Positions 17,583 to 26,198 are shown, counted from the stretch's first letter. The stretch: 64,000 nucleotides of DNA from Caulobacter sp. 17J65-9 (GCF_010975005.1 NZ_JAAIVC010000001.1:62001-126000), one strand, 5' to 3'. The notes: generated by a model from the sequence alone, not told the origin. A program made the numbers and translations.

Positions 17583-18400
17583 GCCTGCGCTCCCTTCGCC
17601 CAGGCGCGCAGCTGCTCGATCGGCATCCAGCCGCTTTGGCTCGCGCCGTCGGCGCGGACGATCGTCGGCGTGCCGGTGATCCCGTTCTGCTGACCGAACT
17701 CCGTATTGGCCTGCACGGCCGCGTCGGCGCCGCCGCAGTCGTCCGGCGCGACCACTTCCCCGCCCAGGTAGATGCTGTCGACGGCCTTGGCGCGGTCGCC
17801 GGCGCAAAGGGCCAGACGGGCCTTGTCGCGGCTGTCGGGGGCCAGGAACGCCATCGGGTACTCGGTGACCTCGATGTCTTTCGCGGACTTCAGGTCCTCG
17901 TGCAGCTTGCGGCAGTAGCCGCAGTTCAGGTCGGTAAAGACCTTCAGCTTGATGGGCGCGCCGGCGTTGTGAACGATCGCGTTCGCCGTGGGCAGAGTAA
18001 CATTGATCTTTCGGATCGGACCCGCCTGCGGCGCGGCGGCCTGCTGTACCTGCCCGCCCTGCCCGTTGATACGCTGTTCGGCATTGTTCACGGCCGCCAG
18101 CTCACGCAAGCGCGCATCGGTGATGTCGACCTTCCTGTTCAGGTCGAGCACGGCTCCAACGAAGGCGTAGCGGGCGTCCTTCGTCACGTAGAAGACGTTG
18201 GCGCCCGCAGTCACCTCGCAGATGCCCGGCAGGCCCTTGTCGCAGTCCACGCCCGACACCTTCGTGTTCGGGAACTGCTTCTCGATCTTCGAAACGAGGC
18301 GGCTGTCCGTTTGAGCATAGGCCCAACCGCCCGCGATCACTGCCATCAGGACGGCCGCGGCCGCGCCCATCGCCAGCTTCTTCTTGGTCAGAAGTTGCAC
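17579..18400 (-). CDS. dsbC: DsbC-type periplasmic disulfide isomerase
   Basis: 273 aa from a GTG at 18400 with a strong GAGGGGA site. Signal anchor KLAMGAAAAVLMAVIAGGWAYA. An N-terminal dimerisation domain (VDCDKGLPGICEVTAGANVFYV) is followed by a thioredoxin domain with active site DLNCGYCRKLH and cis-Pro at GTPTIV. It probably corrects disulfides in TraN, TraU and TraH. DsbC genes inside transfer operons are also known from SXT/R391-type elements. Confidence 0.93.
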   Translation of the reverse strand: MQLLTKKKLAMGAAAAVLMAVIAGGWAYAQTDSRLVSKIEKQFPNTKVSGVDCDKGLPGICEVTAGANVFYVTKDARYAFVGAVLDLNRKVDITDARLRELAAVNNAEQRINGQGGQVQQAAAPQAGPIRKINVTLPTANAIVHNAGAPIKLKVFTDLNCGYCRKLHEDLKSAKDIEVTEYPMAFLAPDSRDKARLALCAGDRAKAVDSIYLGGEVVAPDDCGGADAAVQANTEFGQQNGITGTPTIVRADGASQSGWMPIEQLRAWAKGAQA

Positions 18401-18417
18401 AGGATTCCCCTCGGAAT

Positions 18418-18546
18418 TCAGTTCTGGGTGAGAGCCGGGCACGACCACTGGCCGCGCGTCGGCGAGCACCCCGCGACGAGCGGGGCGTTGAAGGCGAAGA
18501 CGATGAGACAGGCCGTTGCGACGGAGCGGGCGGGGAAGCTACGCAT
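18418..18546 (-). CDS. 42-aa lipoprotein between traB and dsbC
   Basis: A short frame encoding MRSFPARSVATACLIVFAFN followed by APLVAGCSPTRGQWSCPALTQN. It has a basic n-region, a hydrophobic core and the lipobox LVAGC, which would leave a mature lipopeptide of only 17 residues with one extra Cys. The ATG shares a base with the traB stop (TGATG), the usual joint in this operon, and the gene ends 17 nt before dsbC. It could be a small core-complex or exclusion lipoprotein. I recognise no homologue. Confidence 0.65.
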   Translation of the reverse strand: MRSFPARSVATACLIVFAFNAPLVAGCSPTRGQWSCPALTQN

Positions 18547-19931
18547 CACTTCTTCCCGATCTCGAAGCCGGTCAGGAACACCAGCTCGACCTCGATACCG
18601 GTCGGCATCTCGATCACCGGCTGGTACTGCTCGGCGCGCTTGATCCAGTAATCGGCCAGGGTCGAGGCGGCGTTGCCCACGCCGCCGCCGAAGGCGCCGG
18701 CGGCGACCTGGCCAGCGTCCAGCGGAGCGGCGCCCTGCACCTGGCCCGTCGAGCCGACGGTCAGGCCGCCCATGTTCCGGTTCGTGTAGTTCTCGAGCGA
18801 CTGGCCAAGGCCCTGGAACGTGCCGGCGATCATCGCCCGCCCCATCAGGCCCGCGTCTCGGGACACGACCTGGCCGCGGACGCCCGCCTTGCCTCGATGG
18901 GAGACGTAGCCCTCGACCGCCGAGACGGAAAACTGCTTGGGTCCCGCCGGGCAGGAGATCCTCTGCAGCTTGATGTAGACCTTCTCGGACGGGAGTTCGG
19001 CGTAAGCCGCGCCATTGACCACGCAGCCGGTCAGGTCAGTGGTCTGAAGGTTTCCGTTCGCGCCGACGTGGGTGGCAGGCCCGACCAGCCGGAACATCAC
19101 GGGCTTCGGATCGGCCTGCTGGCTTACGCCCGTGGTCGCGTCGACGCCGACGAGCACCTTGGCCTTCACGTAGGCGTTCGGCGGGACGAACCGTTTGCTG
19201 TCGAAGGTCTGAACTCCGCTGCGCACGAAGGCGCTGTCAGAGTTGGCCGGCTTGCCCTCGGACGCTTCAGGCTCAGCCGCCTGGGCCGGCTTGGCGCCAC
19301 CCGCCCGGATGACGCTCACCGAGCGGCGGCCATTGGGCTGGCCGGCCGTGTCCATTGACCGGGCGCCGAACGCGCCGGCGAGATGGGACGCGCCCTGCCC
19401 GCCCGCGCCGACGGGAGCGAACGGGTCGCCTGCGCTGCTGTAGGGTGGCGGCGCGACGCTTGGTCCAGTGATCGCGCCGCCCTGCGCAGCGGCTACGGGA
19501 GGGGGAGCCGCGCTACGCATTTCGAGTTCGGAGTTCAGCGCGTTGATGGTCTTCAGCGCATTGTCGTGGTTCGCTGCGGACTCGGCCTTCGCCCGTTCCA
19601 GTTCGGTGAGCAGCTGGGCTTTTTCGGACTGCAGTTGGCGATTGTCCGCATCCAGCGACTGCACCCGCACAGCCAGCTCGCGCGACGTGTCCTGACCGCC
19701 GCCGCGGGCGAGGCCTGCGGTCGCCACCATCCGGGCGGCCTCGTCGGGGTCCTTCTTGGCCCCGGACGTGTCGTCCGACATGTAGTCCATGATGAACCAG
19801 CTGGCGCCGCCCACCAGGACGACCATCGCCACGCCCCAGAACAGCTTCTGCTTGCGTCCGGCGCGCTCGTTGACGCTGACGCCGCCGCTGGCGAAGGAAT
19901 CGTCGGCCGCCGGAATCTCCGAGGCCGACAT
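18546..19931 (-). CDS. traB: TraB, VirB10-like core-complex protein
   Basis: 461 aa (F TraB 475 aa). One inner-membrane helix (LFWGVAMVVLVGGASWFIM) near residues 30-50, then a coiled-coil (LAVRVQSLDADNRQLQSEKA), a Pro/Gly-rich periplasmic linker and the C-terminal TraB/TrbI barrel domain beginning near KRFVPPNAYVKAKVLVGVDA. It spans from the inner membrane to the TraK/TraV ring. The ATG lies in a TGATG overlap with traK. Confidence 0.95.
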   Translation of the reverse strand: MSASEIPAADDSFASGGVSVNERAGRKQKLFWGVAMVVLVGGASWFIMDYMSDDTSGAKKDPDEAARMVATAGLARGGGQDTSRELAVRVQSLDADNRQLQSEKAQLLTELERAKAESAANHDNALKTINALNSELEMRSAAPPPVAAAQGGAITGPSVAPPPYSSAGDPFAPVGAGGQGASHLAGAFGARSMDTAGQPNGRRSVSVIRAGGAKPAQAAEPEASEGKPANSDSAFVRSGVQTFDSKRFVPPNAYVKAKVLVGVDATTGVSQQADPKPVMFRLVGPATHVGANGNLQTTDLTGCVVNGAAYAELPSEKVYIKLQRISCPAGPKQFSVSAVEGYVSHRGKAGVRGQVVSRDAGLMGRAMIAGTFQGLGQSLENYTNRNMGGLTVGSTGQVQGAAPLDAGQVAAGAFGGGVGNAASTLADYWIKRAEQYQPVIEMPTGIEVELVFLTGFEIGKK

Positions 19932-20683
19932 CACTTCTCCTCCACGATGAAGACGCGGCCGCGGTTGTTCGGCCCGAGCGCTTCGTGCGTGACCGCGACG
20001 GCCAGGACGCCCGGCACGAAGAAGCTGTCGGCGATCACCTGCTGCTCTTCGGCCGAGGCGTTGCGCAGGTGGATCACCTGGCCGCGGAGACCCGCGACTT
20101 CGTAGCTTTCGACCACCTGCAGCTCGAACGGGCCGGCCTTGCCCGGCTTACCGTTCACCGCCCGGAACACGACGCCCTCAGGCGCTTCCGAGTTGAACAT
20201 CAGACGCATCAGCGCCGTGACGGTTTCCTGATACGGAGCGCGACGATCAGCCCGCTGATCCATTCGGGCCTGCGGCGCCTGTTCCGTGAGGATCTGGACC
20301 GTCTGGCCCTCGACAGCGCCCGGCGTGAGCACCGCCTGGATTGTCCGGCCCTGGTTGGTGATCAGGAAAAGCGTGAAGGTCTTGCCGACCGCTTCGCCGT
20401 CGAAGGCCACAAAGACGTCACCCGTCGTGTCGCTCGTCTCGACCAGGATCTGCGGGCCGGCCGGGTCGTCGATCTTGCGGACTTCGACGACCTTCTCGCC
20501 CAGCACGACGAGGCGGGACATCTGATCGGACGACACGGTCGCCTCGACGCGACCGTTCTTGACCAGGACCGGATCGGCCGTGGCCGCGGCCGGCGCCGCG
20601 AGGGCGGCCGCCAGCGCGACGCCAGCCAGAAGCTTCGAGGCCATGGGTTCTCTCGACATGAGGAAGGTGCGAACCGCCGTCAC
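19931..20683 (-). CDS. traK: TraK, VirB9-like secretin of the core complex
   Basis: 250 aa (F TraK 242 aa). The GTG start at 20683 has a GGAAG site and overlaps the traE stop (GTGA). In-frame ATGs at 20659 and 20644 would give a more standard signal peptide (ASKLLAGVALAAALAAPAAA). The mature protein is beta-rich with the TraK C-terminal pattern FELQVVESYEVAGLRGQVIH. It forms the outer-membrane ring with TraV and TraB. Confidence 0.92.
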   Translation of the reverse strand: MTAVRTFLMSREPMASKLLAGVALAAALAAPAAATADPVLVKNGRVEATVSSDQMSRLVVLGEKVVEVRKIDDPAGPQILVETSDTTGDVFVAFDGEAVGKTFTLFLITNQGRTIQAVLTPGAVEGQTVQILTEQAPQARMDQRADRRAPYQETVTALMRLMFNSEAPEGVVFRAVNGKPGKAGPFELQVVESYEVAGLRGQVIHLRNASAEEQQVIADSFFVPGVLAVAVTHEALGPNNRGRVFIVEEK

Positions 20684-21276
20684 CGGTCGGCTTCCGTTTG
20701 GGCCTTCGCGCGAGCCCCGAGGCGATCCTTCGCCTCCATCTCGACGATCGACTTCAGGCGCACCGCCGTCCCGTGACGGGCGAAGCGAAGCGCGTAGGTC
20801 TTCGTCTCCGTGCTCTGGATCGAGACGCCGTCGCTCAGCTGCAGGCGGCCGACGACCTCGACGTAGAGGTCGCCCGGCTTCACGTAGAACTCGGACGGAA
20901 AGAACGTCTGCGAGGACTTCGTCTCGCGCCGATCCTGGCGGTCCTTGATCAGAGCCGTCTTGATCTCTTGGTACGTGGCCGGATCCACGATGCGCTCGAG
21001 CTGAGCTTCGAAGTACCTCGCCGTCTCGGGAGTCCGGTTCAGGAAGAGATAGATCGCGTCGCGCGACATGCGCTCGAGGTAGTCGCGGTCCACCGCGCCA
21101 CCGCTGCCGACCTCGACCGTATCGGTCAGGGTCGGGACAAGAACGACCTTTTGAGACGTGGCCGCCACCACGGCCAACGCCGCGTTCGAGACCAGGCTCA
21201 AGCCAAGGAAGCCCAGCGCCAGCATCAGCTTGATGCTCAGCTTTCGAGCGGCCAGGCCGCTATTGTTGATGTCCAT
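20680..21276 (-). CDS. traE: TraE, inner-membrane VirB8-like transfer protein
   Basis: 198 aa (F TraE 188 aa). An N-terminal helix LMLALGFLGLSLVSNAALAV near residues 17-36 anchors a periplasmic domain. It contains the family core VDRDYLERMSRDAIYLFLNRTP and FFPSEFYVKPGDLYVEVVG. It starts 4 nt after traL and overlaps traK. Confidence 0.94.
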   Translation of the reverse strand: MDINNSGLAARKLSIKLMLALGFLGLSLVSNAALAVVAATSQKVVLVPTLTDTVEVGSGGAVDRDYLERMSRDAIYLFLNRTPETARYFEAQLERIVDPATYQEIKTALIKDRQDRRETKSSQTFFPSEFYVKPGDLYVEVVGRLQLSDGVSIQSTETKTYALRFARHGTAVRLKSIVEMEAKDRLGARAKAQTEADR

Positions 21277-21279
21277 CCG

Positions 21280-21570
21280 TCACCCGGCGAGTTCGCGCAG
21301 ATGGGACGGCGGCGTCGCCTTGAAGCGGAATATGTAGGAGGGCAGCGCATAGTACGCGGCCCACAGGAGCCGGTGCAGTGAGCTGCCCTGCTTGAACTTC
21401 CGCAGCAGCCAAAGGAGCGACAAACCCGCGACCAACCCGATCACGAAGTTCAGTGTCACGGTGCAAACGACGAGCGGGAGGATGATCACCATCAGCTCGT
21501 CGGCCGTGAAGACGAGGTAGCGCGTCGGCTCGTCCAGGCTCTGGGGGATGTAAGCGTCTTTGCTGTTCAT
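21280..21570 (-). CDS. traL: TraL, inner-membrane pilus assembly protein
   Basis: 96 aa (F TraL 91 aa). Two hydrophobic segments are joined in LMVIILPLVVCTVTLNFVIG and GLSLLWLLRKFKQG, and the N-terminal IPQSLDEPTRYLVFTADE matches the family. TraL is VirB3-like and works with TraE at the inner membrane. The ATG at 21570 is preferred over upstream in-frame codons, which have no coding character. Confidence 0.93.
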   Translation of the reverse strand: MNSKDAYIPQSLDEPTRYLVFTADELMVIILPLVVCTVTLNFVIGLVAGLSLLWLLRKFKQGSSLHRLLWAAYYALPSYIFRFKATPPSHLRELAG

Positions 21571-21645
21571 GGCCCCGAGGCTTCCCAGGCCGGCCCCGCC
21601 TCTCGGCGGGACCAGCTGACGTTCGGACGAAGAATTCAGAGATTT

Positions 21646-21694
21646 GCGAGCGGGCCAGCGGGGAGACACCAGTAGACCCGTCCGGCCCGCTCGC
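21646..21694 (-). promoter_or_regulatory. Long stem-loop between pilin gene and traL
   Basis: GCGAGCGGGCC (21646-21656) pairs perfectly with GGCCCGCTCGC (21684-21694), an 11-bp stem with a 27-nt loop. It lies in the 153-nt traA-traL gap, the largest in the operon, and has no T-run after it. It probably protects the pilin mRNA 3' end or attenuates transcription so that pilin is made in excess. Confidence 0.6.
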
Positions 21695-21723
21695 TGTGCA
21701 TCACAGTATTGGGGACAACCGCC

Positions 21724-22047
21724 TCAGAAGATGGCGGTCACAAAGCTCCCCGCGATTTGCGGACCGAGGCCTGCCGTGACGCCGACCCCCAAAGCACCTG
21801 CGATGAACTTCCAGTTGAACGCGGTCACGATGTTGACGACCGCCGAACCGATGGCGGCGATGGTGACCAGCTTGCCGAGCGAACCGTTGATCCAGCCCTC
21901 GACCTGGGCCGTTGCCGGGTCGAACGTAGTGTCGGTCCCGGCGATGACGCCGGTGGCGCTCAGCGCGCAAATGCCGACTGCGAGGCCGACGACGGCGGCG
22001 GCCGCGCCGAGCTTGCGAGCCCGCATGTCCTCAGTCTTGGACTTCAT
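21724..22047 (-). CDS. traA: TraA-like pilin precursor
   Basis: 107 aa. A long leader (LGAAAAVVGLAVGICALSATGVIA) with likely cleavage after VIA at residue 36 leaves a 71-residue mature pilin, almost the size of F pilin (70). The mature part has two hydrophobic helices (LVTIAAIGSAVVNIVTAF and FIAGALGVGVTAGLGPQIAG) around a short basic turn (NWK). It is the first gene of the minus-strand operon. The SD (AGAGG) is very close to the first ATG, so an internal ATG at 22026 is possible. Confidence 0.88.
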   Translation of the reverse strand: MKSKTEDMRARKLGAAAAVVGLAVGICALSATGVIAGTDTTFDPATAQVEGWINGSLGKLVTIAAIGSAVVNIVTAFNWKFIAGALGVGVTAGLGPQIAGSFVTAIF

Positions 22048-22383
22048 TCCTCTGTTGACCTTTCAGCTTATCGCGCACGACAAGTGAAGCGTCATAGGCC
22101 ACGGGCCGGCCGTGTCTGCAATCGTTGCTTTCGGCCATCATTATACGGCCTCGCGAATTCTTCGACTTTATGACGCGTAGCCGTTCGCACGTGCAGCGCG
22201 TCTCGCCTTTACTGCTGCTTCTCGACCGGCTCTTGACGGGCCGCGCATCGCTTTTGATCCAGCGCGCGTCATTTTTGACGGGTTTCGCAACCTGGGCGCG
22301 CCTGGCTCAGGTGCACTCTCTTGTTTTTATGACGCTTTCGCTCATTCTGCGCGCGTAAGGGCTCTCGTCGGCCCTGCGCCCCT
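22048..22383. promoter_or_regulatory. 336-bp divergent control region of the tra operon
   Basis: No gene is seen here. A consensus -10 TATAAT lies on the minus strand at 22145-22140, about 93 nt before traA, with no good -35. TGACG occurs repeatedly: as TATGACGC (minus, 22096-22089), TTTATGACGC (22167-22176 and 22326-22335), TTGACGGG (22233-22240) and the dyad CGTCA-tttt-TGACG (22267-22280). This looks like a binding-site array for a transfer regulator, or possibly part of an oriT. Confidence 0.6.
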
Positions 22384-22779
22384 TTGGATGAGGCGTCTTT
22401 GAGCTCAGGCAGCACACGCGTCGTGAATCTGACCAACGATTCGCGTTTCAAAGAGCGGCTTGAAAAAGCGATCGAAGCCCGGGCCCGCCTCACCGATTAC
22501 TTCGTACCCGTTCAGGGGCTTGTGCGCCCCGCCCTCGCCTACCTGGCTGAACTCGACGGTGCTCAAGCCCGCCTGATCCTTGGCGACATCAATGTCTCGG
22601 TCAAAGGGCGCGGCGGCGGCGTGCGCGTCTCGGCGGAGAACCTGGTGGAGGCCGACCGGGTGTGCCAGATGCTTCGGAAGACGACCCCGCCAGACGTCCA
22701 CTTTCGTTGGTCGACGCGCGTGACGATCATCACGGCCCTATACGCCTACGCTGAACACATCCTGGCGGCTGCGCAGTAG
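22384..22779 (+). CDS. Unknown protein divergent from the tra operon
   Basis: Up to 131 aa, not recognised, soluble, with no signal peptide. The start is uncertain: TTG at 22384, TTG at 22399 (preceded by GATGAGG) or GTG near 22423. The best conserved-looking part is FVPVQGLVRPALAYLAELDG, then a basic Gly stretch (SVKGRGGGVRVSAENL). It is the only gene transcribed away from traA across the motif-rich region, which makes it a candidate transfer regulator or accessory DNA-binding factor; this rests on position only. Confidence 0.6.
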   Translation: MDEASLSSGSTRVVNLTNDSRFKERLEKAIEARARLTDYFVPVQGLVRPALAYLAELDGAQARLILGDINVSVKGRGGGVRVSAENLVEADRVCQMLRKTTPPDVHFRWSTRVTIITALYAYAEHILAAAQ

Positions 22780-22831
22780 GCAGAACCGACAATCCTGGGG
22801 CGCTGACGTCAGCAGACTGCCTCGCGAAACG

Positions 22832-22861
22832 GCAGGTCCGCACCTGTTGATGCGGACCTGC
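22832..22861. terminator. Perfect hairpin between convergent genes
   Basis: GCAGGTCCGCA-cctgttga-TGCGGACCTGC, an 11-bp perfect stem, lies between the gene ending at 22779 and copZ ending at 22869. There is no T-run on either side, so it may be a weak or Rho-assisted bidirectional terminator. A separate 12-bp palindrome GCTGACGTCAGC lies at 22802-22813. Confidence 0.65.
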
Positions 22862-22868
22862 ACTGGCG

Positions 22869-23063
22869 TCAGCCCGCGACCTGGTAGCCCGCCCCGCAGA
22901 TCGCGGCCTTGATCGACTGCTCGTCGACATCACCGTCGACCCGGACCTGCCGGGACGCCAGATCGACCTCGACGTGAGCAGCGGGAGCCACCGAGGCGAT
23001 CGCCTTCCTCACGGCCGCCGCGCAACCGCCGCATGTCATGCCTTCGACTGTTATCGGAGCCAT
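22869..23063 (-). CDS. copZ: CopZ-like copper chaperone (HMA domain)
   Basis: 64 aa, a single heavy-metal-associated domain: ITVEGMTCGGCAAAVRKAI with the metal-binding CxxC at about residues 10-13. It carries Cu(I) in the cytosol to P1B ATPases and regulators. The ATG at 23063 is chosen because AGGAGAG sits just upstream; an in-frame codon at 23081 would add six residues. It is transcribed divergently from copA with its own MerR-type operator. Confidence 0.93.
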   Translation of the reverse strand: MAPITVEGMTCGGCAAAVRKAIASVAPAAHVEVDLASRQVRVDGDVDEQSIKAAICGAGYQVAG

Positions 23064-23090
23064 CTCGCTCTCCTGGTTCAAGATGGTCTC

Positions 23091-23121
23091 TAAGTGGGGC
23101 TTCCCACCGTGGGAGGGTCAA
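23091..23121 (-). promoter_or_regulatory. CueR/MerR-type promoter of copZ
   Basis: On the minus strand TTGACC (-35, 23121-23116) is followed by a 19-bp spacer holding the dyad CTCCCACGGTGGGAAG and a weak -10, CACTTA. The long 19-bp spacer with an internal dyad is the mark of MerR-family activation. The core matches the box in front of copA. Confidence 0.8.
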
Positions 23122-23178
23122 GACGGCCCCCAGAAACTCTCGGCGCGGTGCGGAGCGACGACCTTAGCAAATAGCCGC

Positions 23179-23209
23179 TTGACCCTCCCATGATGGGAAG
23201 GACTATCCG
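23179..23209 (+). promoter_or_regulatory. CueR/MerR-type promoter of copA
   Basis: TTGACC (23179-23184), a 19-bp spacer with the dyad CTCCCATGATGGGAAG, and TATCCG (23204-23209) as -10. This is a typical copper-responsive MerR operator. A transcript from here starts near 23216, which rules out start codons upstream of it for copA. Confidence 0.88.
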
Positions 23210-23240
23210 CTGTGGACATCGAGATTGCATGGAGGCTCCG

Positions 23241-25736
23241 GTGTCCGAAGCCGCGCTAAGACCCCTAGATATTCCCGTGCTCGGCATGACCTGCGCCAGC
23301 TGCGTCGGACGGGTCGAAAAAGCCATCAAGTCCGTTCCGGGCGTGAAAGCGGCCGCCGTGAACCTGGCCGCCGAACGCGCGCGGGTCGAATTCGCGCAAG
23401 GCGGAAGCCCCGTCGCCGTCGCGGAGGCGATCCGCGCGATCGGCTACGAGCCGGTCGAAAGCACGATCGATCTGAAGATCGGCGGAATGACCTGCGCCAG
23501 CTGCGTGAACCGGGTCGAGCGCGCTCTGAAGGCGGTCCCCGGCGTCCTGGACGCGTCCGTGAACCTTGCGACCGAGCGGGCTTCTGTTCGTGCGCTGGAA
23601 GGCGCCGTTCCGTTCGACGTCCTCGCAGCGACCGTGGCGGCCACCGGCTATGAGGCTGAAGGCGTCGCCGGCGCGCCTGACGTGTCGGACCGCGAGCGAG
23701 CCGCGCGCGAGGCGGAGATCGCCGGACTGCGCCGATCGGTGATCGTCGCCGCGGCCGCCACCGCTCCGCTCTTCGTGCTGGAGATGGGCGCACACCTGTT
23801 CCCCCGAGTGCATCACTGGCTCGCCGACGCCATTGGAGACGGGACCTGGCGAGCCGTGAGCTTTGCGCTGGCCACGTTCGTGCTGTTCGGACCGGGCCTG
23901 CGCTTCTTCCGCAAGGGGCTGCCGAACCTGTTCCGGTTCACGCCGGACATGAACTCTCTGGTGGCGCTGGGCGCGACTGCGGCGTGGGCGTATTCGGTAG
24001 TGGCGACCTTCGCGCCTCAGGTCCTGCCTGCAGGCACGGCCCACGTCTATTACGAAGCGGCCGCCGTCATCGTCACCCTGATCCTGCTCGGCCGCTGGTT
24101 CGAGGCGCGGGCGAAGGGGCGCACCAGCGAAGCGATCAAGAGGCTCATGACACTGCAGGCCAAGACCGCACGCGTGGTCCGCGACGGCGTCGAGACCGAG
24201 GTCGCAATCGACGCCGTGCGTCCCGGAGACGTGGTCGTCGTCCGACCCGGCGAGCGCGTCCCCGTCGACGGCCAAGTGATCGATGGCGCCTCGTTCGTCG
24301 ACGAGTCCATGATCACTGGCGAACCGATCCCGGTTGAGAAGATCGCCGGCGCCGCCGTGGTCGGCGGCACGGTGAACACGACCGGTGCGTTTCGCTTCCG
24401 CGCCGAGAAGGTCGGGGCCGAGACCATGCTGGCCCAGATCGTCCGCATGGTCGAAGCCGCCCAGGGCGCGAAGCTCCCGATCCAGGCCCTGGTCGACAAG
24501 GTCACGGCCTGGTTCGTGCCGGCGGTGATCGGTCTGGCCGCCCTCACCTTCGTCGTCTGGCTGGTGTTTGGACCGGATCCGGCCCTCACCTTCGCCCTCG
24601 TCAACGCCGTCGCCGTTCTGATCATCGCCTGCCCGTGCGCCATGGGACTGGCGACTCCGACGTCGATCATGGTGGGCACGGGCAAAGCCGCGGAGCTGGG
24701 TGTCCTTTTCCGCAGGGGCGAGGCTCTGCAGGCTTTGCGCGACGTCGACGTGGTCGCGCTCGACAAGACCGGCACCCTGACAAAGGGGCGGCCCGAGCTC
24801 ACGGACATGATCACCGCGGATGGCTTCACAGAGGCGGACGTCCTGGGCCTGGTCGCCGCGGTCGAACGTCGCTCTGAACACCCGATCGCCCACGCGATCG
24901 TTGAAGCAGCGAAGGCGCGTACGCTGGCGATCGCCGAGCCGGAAGCCTTCGCGTCTGTCCCCGGCTTTGGCGCCGAAGCTACGGTCGAGGGCCGGAAGGT
25001 CCAGGTCGGCGCGGACCGCTACATGGCCCGGCTAGGGATCGATGTCGGCGCCTTCGCCCCGACCGCCGATCGGCTGGCGGCCGATGGCAAGAGCCCGCTC
25101 TACGCTGCGGTCGACGGCCGCCTCGCCGCCGTCCTGGCCGTCGCCGACCCGATCAAGGAAACGACGCCCACGGCCGTGGCCGCCCTGCACCGCCTGGGGC
25201 TCAAGGTCGCCATGGTCACGGGGGACAACCGCCGTACCGCTGAAGCGGTGGCCCGCCGTCTGGGTATTGACGAGGTGATCGCCGAGGTGCTGCCCGAGGG
25301 CAAGGTCGAGGCGGTCCGCTCGCTGCAGGCCGGCAGCCGTCGCGTGGCCTTCGTGGGCGACGGCGTGAACGACGCTCCTGCCCTGGCCACCGCGGACGTC
25401 GGGCTGGCGATGGGCACGGGGACCGACGTAGCCATCGAGAGCGCCGATGTCGTCCTCACCGGCGGCGACCTGCGCGGAGTGGCCAACGCTGTCGGCCTGA
25501 GCCGGGCCACGCTGAACAACATCCGCCAGAACCTGGTCTGGGCCTTCGGCTACAACGTGGTGCTCATCCCGGTCGCGGCGGGCCTGCTTTACCCGGGCTT
25601 CGGCGTCCTGCTGTCGCCGATGTTCGCAGCGGGCGCCATGGCCCTGTCCAGCGTCAGCGTACTGGCGAACGCCTTGCGGCTTCGCGGCTTCAAATCGCTG
25701 GTCCCGTCGCCGACCTCGGCGCCGGGTGTCGCCTGA
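23241..25736 (+). CDS. copA: Cu(I)-exporting P1B-1 ATPase, two HMA domains
   Basis: 831 aa from GTG 23241, which has GGAGG 5 nt upstream and lies downstream of the predicted transcription start; an ATG at 23229 is the alternative. Two N-terminal HMA domains each carry GMTCASC (about residues 14 and 82). Membrane metal site CPCAMG, phosphorylation site DKTGT, nucleotide motif SEHPIAH, TGDN, and [10 protein letters not shown] are all intact. It pumps Cu(I) from cytosol to periplasm. Confidence 0.96.
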   Translation: MSEAALRPLDIPVLGMTCASCVGRVEKAIKSVPGVKAAAVNLAAERARVEFAQGGSPVAVAEAIRAIGYEPVESTIDLKIGGMTCASCVNRVERALKAVPGVLDASVNLATERASVRALEGAVPFDVLAATVAATGYEAEGVAGAPDVSDRERAAREAEIAGLRRSVIVAAAATAPLFVLEMGAHLFPRVHHWLADAIGDGTWRAVSFALATFVLFGPGLRFFRKGLPNLFRFTPDMNSLVALGATAAWAYSVVATFAPQVLPAGTAHVYYEAAAVIVTLILLGRWFEARAKGRTSEAIKRLMTLQAKTARVVRDGVETEVAIDAVRPGDVVVVRPGERVPVDGQVIDGASFVDESMITGEPIPVEKIAGAAVVGGTVNTTGAFRFRAEKVGAETMLAQIVRMVEAAQGAKLPIQALVDKVTAWFVPAVIGLAALTFVVWLVFGPDPALTFALVNAVAVLIIACPCAMGLATPTSIMVGTGKAAELGVLFRRGEALQALRDVDVVALDKTGTLTKGRPELTDMITADGFTEADVLGLVAAVERRSEHPIAHAIVEAAKARTLAIAEPEAFASVPGFGAEATVEGRKVQVGADRYMARLGIDVGAFAPTADRLAADGKSPLYAAVDGRLAAVLAVADPIKETTPTAVAALHRLGLKVAMVTGDNRRTAEAVARRLGIDEVIAEVLPEGKVEAVRSLQAGSRRVAFVGDGVNDAPALATADVGLAMGTGTDVAIESADVVLTGGDLRGVANAVGLSRATLNNIRQNLVWAFGYNVVLIPVAAGLLYPGFGVLLSPMFAAGAMALSSVSVLANALRLRGFKSLVPSPTSAPGVA

Positions 25737-25739
25737 CGG

Positions 25740-26198
25740 TCAATGCTTCGGCGTACGTCCGCCATTCTGATCCAGCCAGGCCTGCAGCTCAGCAATGCCC
25801 TTCTCGTTTTGCTCGATCGTCTTGGTGGCGATCCGGCGCACGTCGGGATCCTTGGAGTACTTCAGCACTACGCGAGCGTCGTCGATCGCCCCCTGATGAT
25901 GCGGGATCATCATCAGGGCCCAGGCTCGGGCGGGGTCAGGGTCCATGGACTGGGTCATCATGGCTTGCATCATGCGATGCATGTTGGCCATGTATTCAGG
26001 ACCCGCCTGAGGCCCTCCATGCATGGCCGCCATTTCGGGGGACATGGGCCCGTGCATCATTCCCGGCGGCATCGCGCCGGGCTGCATGGCTCCGGGCTGC
26101 AAGGCTCCGGGCTGCGTGTGGCCGGTGTGCCCTTGCTGAGCAGCCGCTCCACCGGCGATCACACTCAAGGCCGCTATCGAGAGTAGATACGTTCTCAT
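25740..26198 (-). CDS. DUF305 periplasmic protein, Met/His-rich
   Basis: 152 aa with a signal peptide (YLLSIAALSVIAGGAAA). A Met/His/Gly-rich stretch (residues 22-62: repeats such as QPGAMQPGAM and PPGMMHG) precedes the DUF305 domain with MQAMM and the signature MMIPHHQGAIDDARV. DUF305 proteins are common in copper and silver islands and are thought to bind metal in the periplasm. A GGAGGAAGG site precedes the ATG. It converges on copA only 3 bp away. Confidence 0.9.
   Translation of the reverse strand: MRTYLLSIAALSVIAGGAAAQQGHTGHTQPGALQPGAMQPGAMPPGMMHGPMSPEMAAMHGGPQAGPEYMANMHRMMQAMMTQSMDPDPARAWALMMIPHHQGAIDDARVVLKYSKDPDVRRIATKTIEQNEKGIAELQAWLDQNGGRTPKH

Noticed and set aside
22048-22383. 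oriT within the tra control region
   Set aside because: No relaxase or traM/traY-like gene is adjacent and no nic-site consensus that I know is visible; left only as a possibility in the control-region entry.
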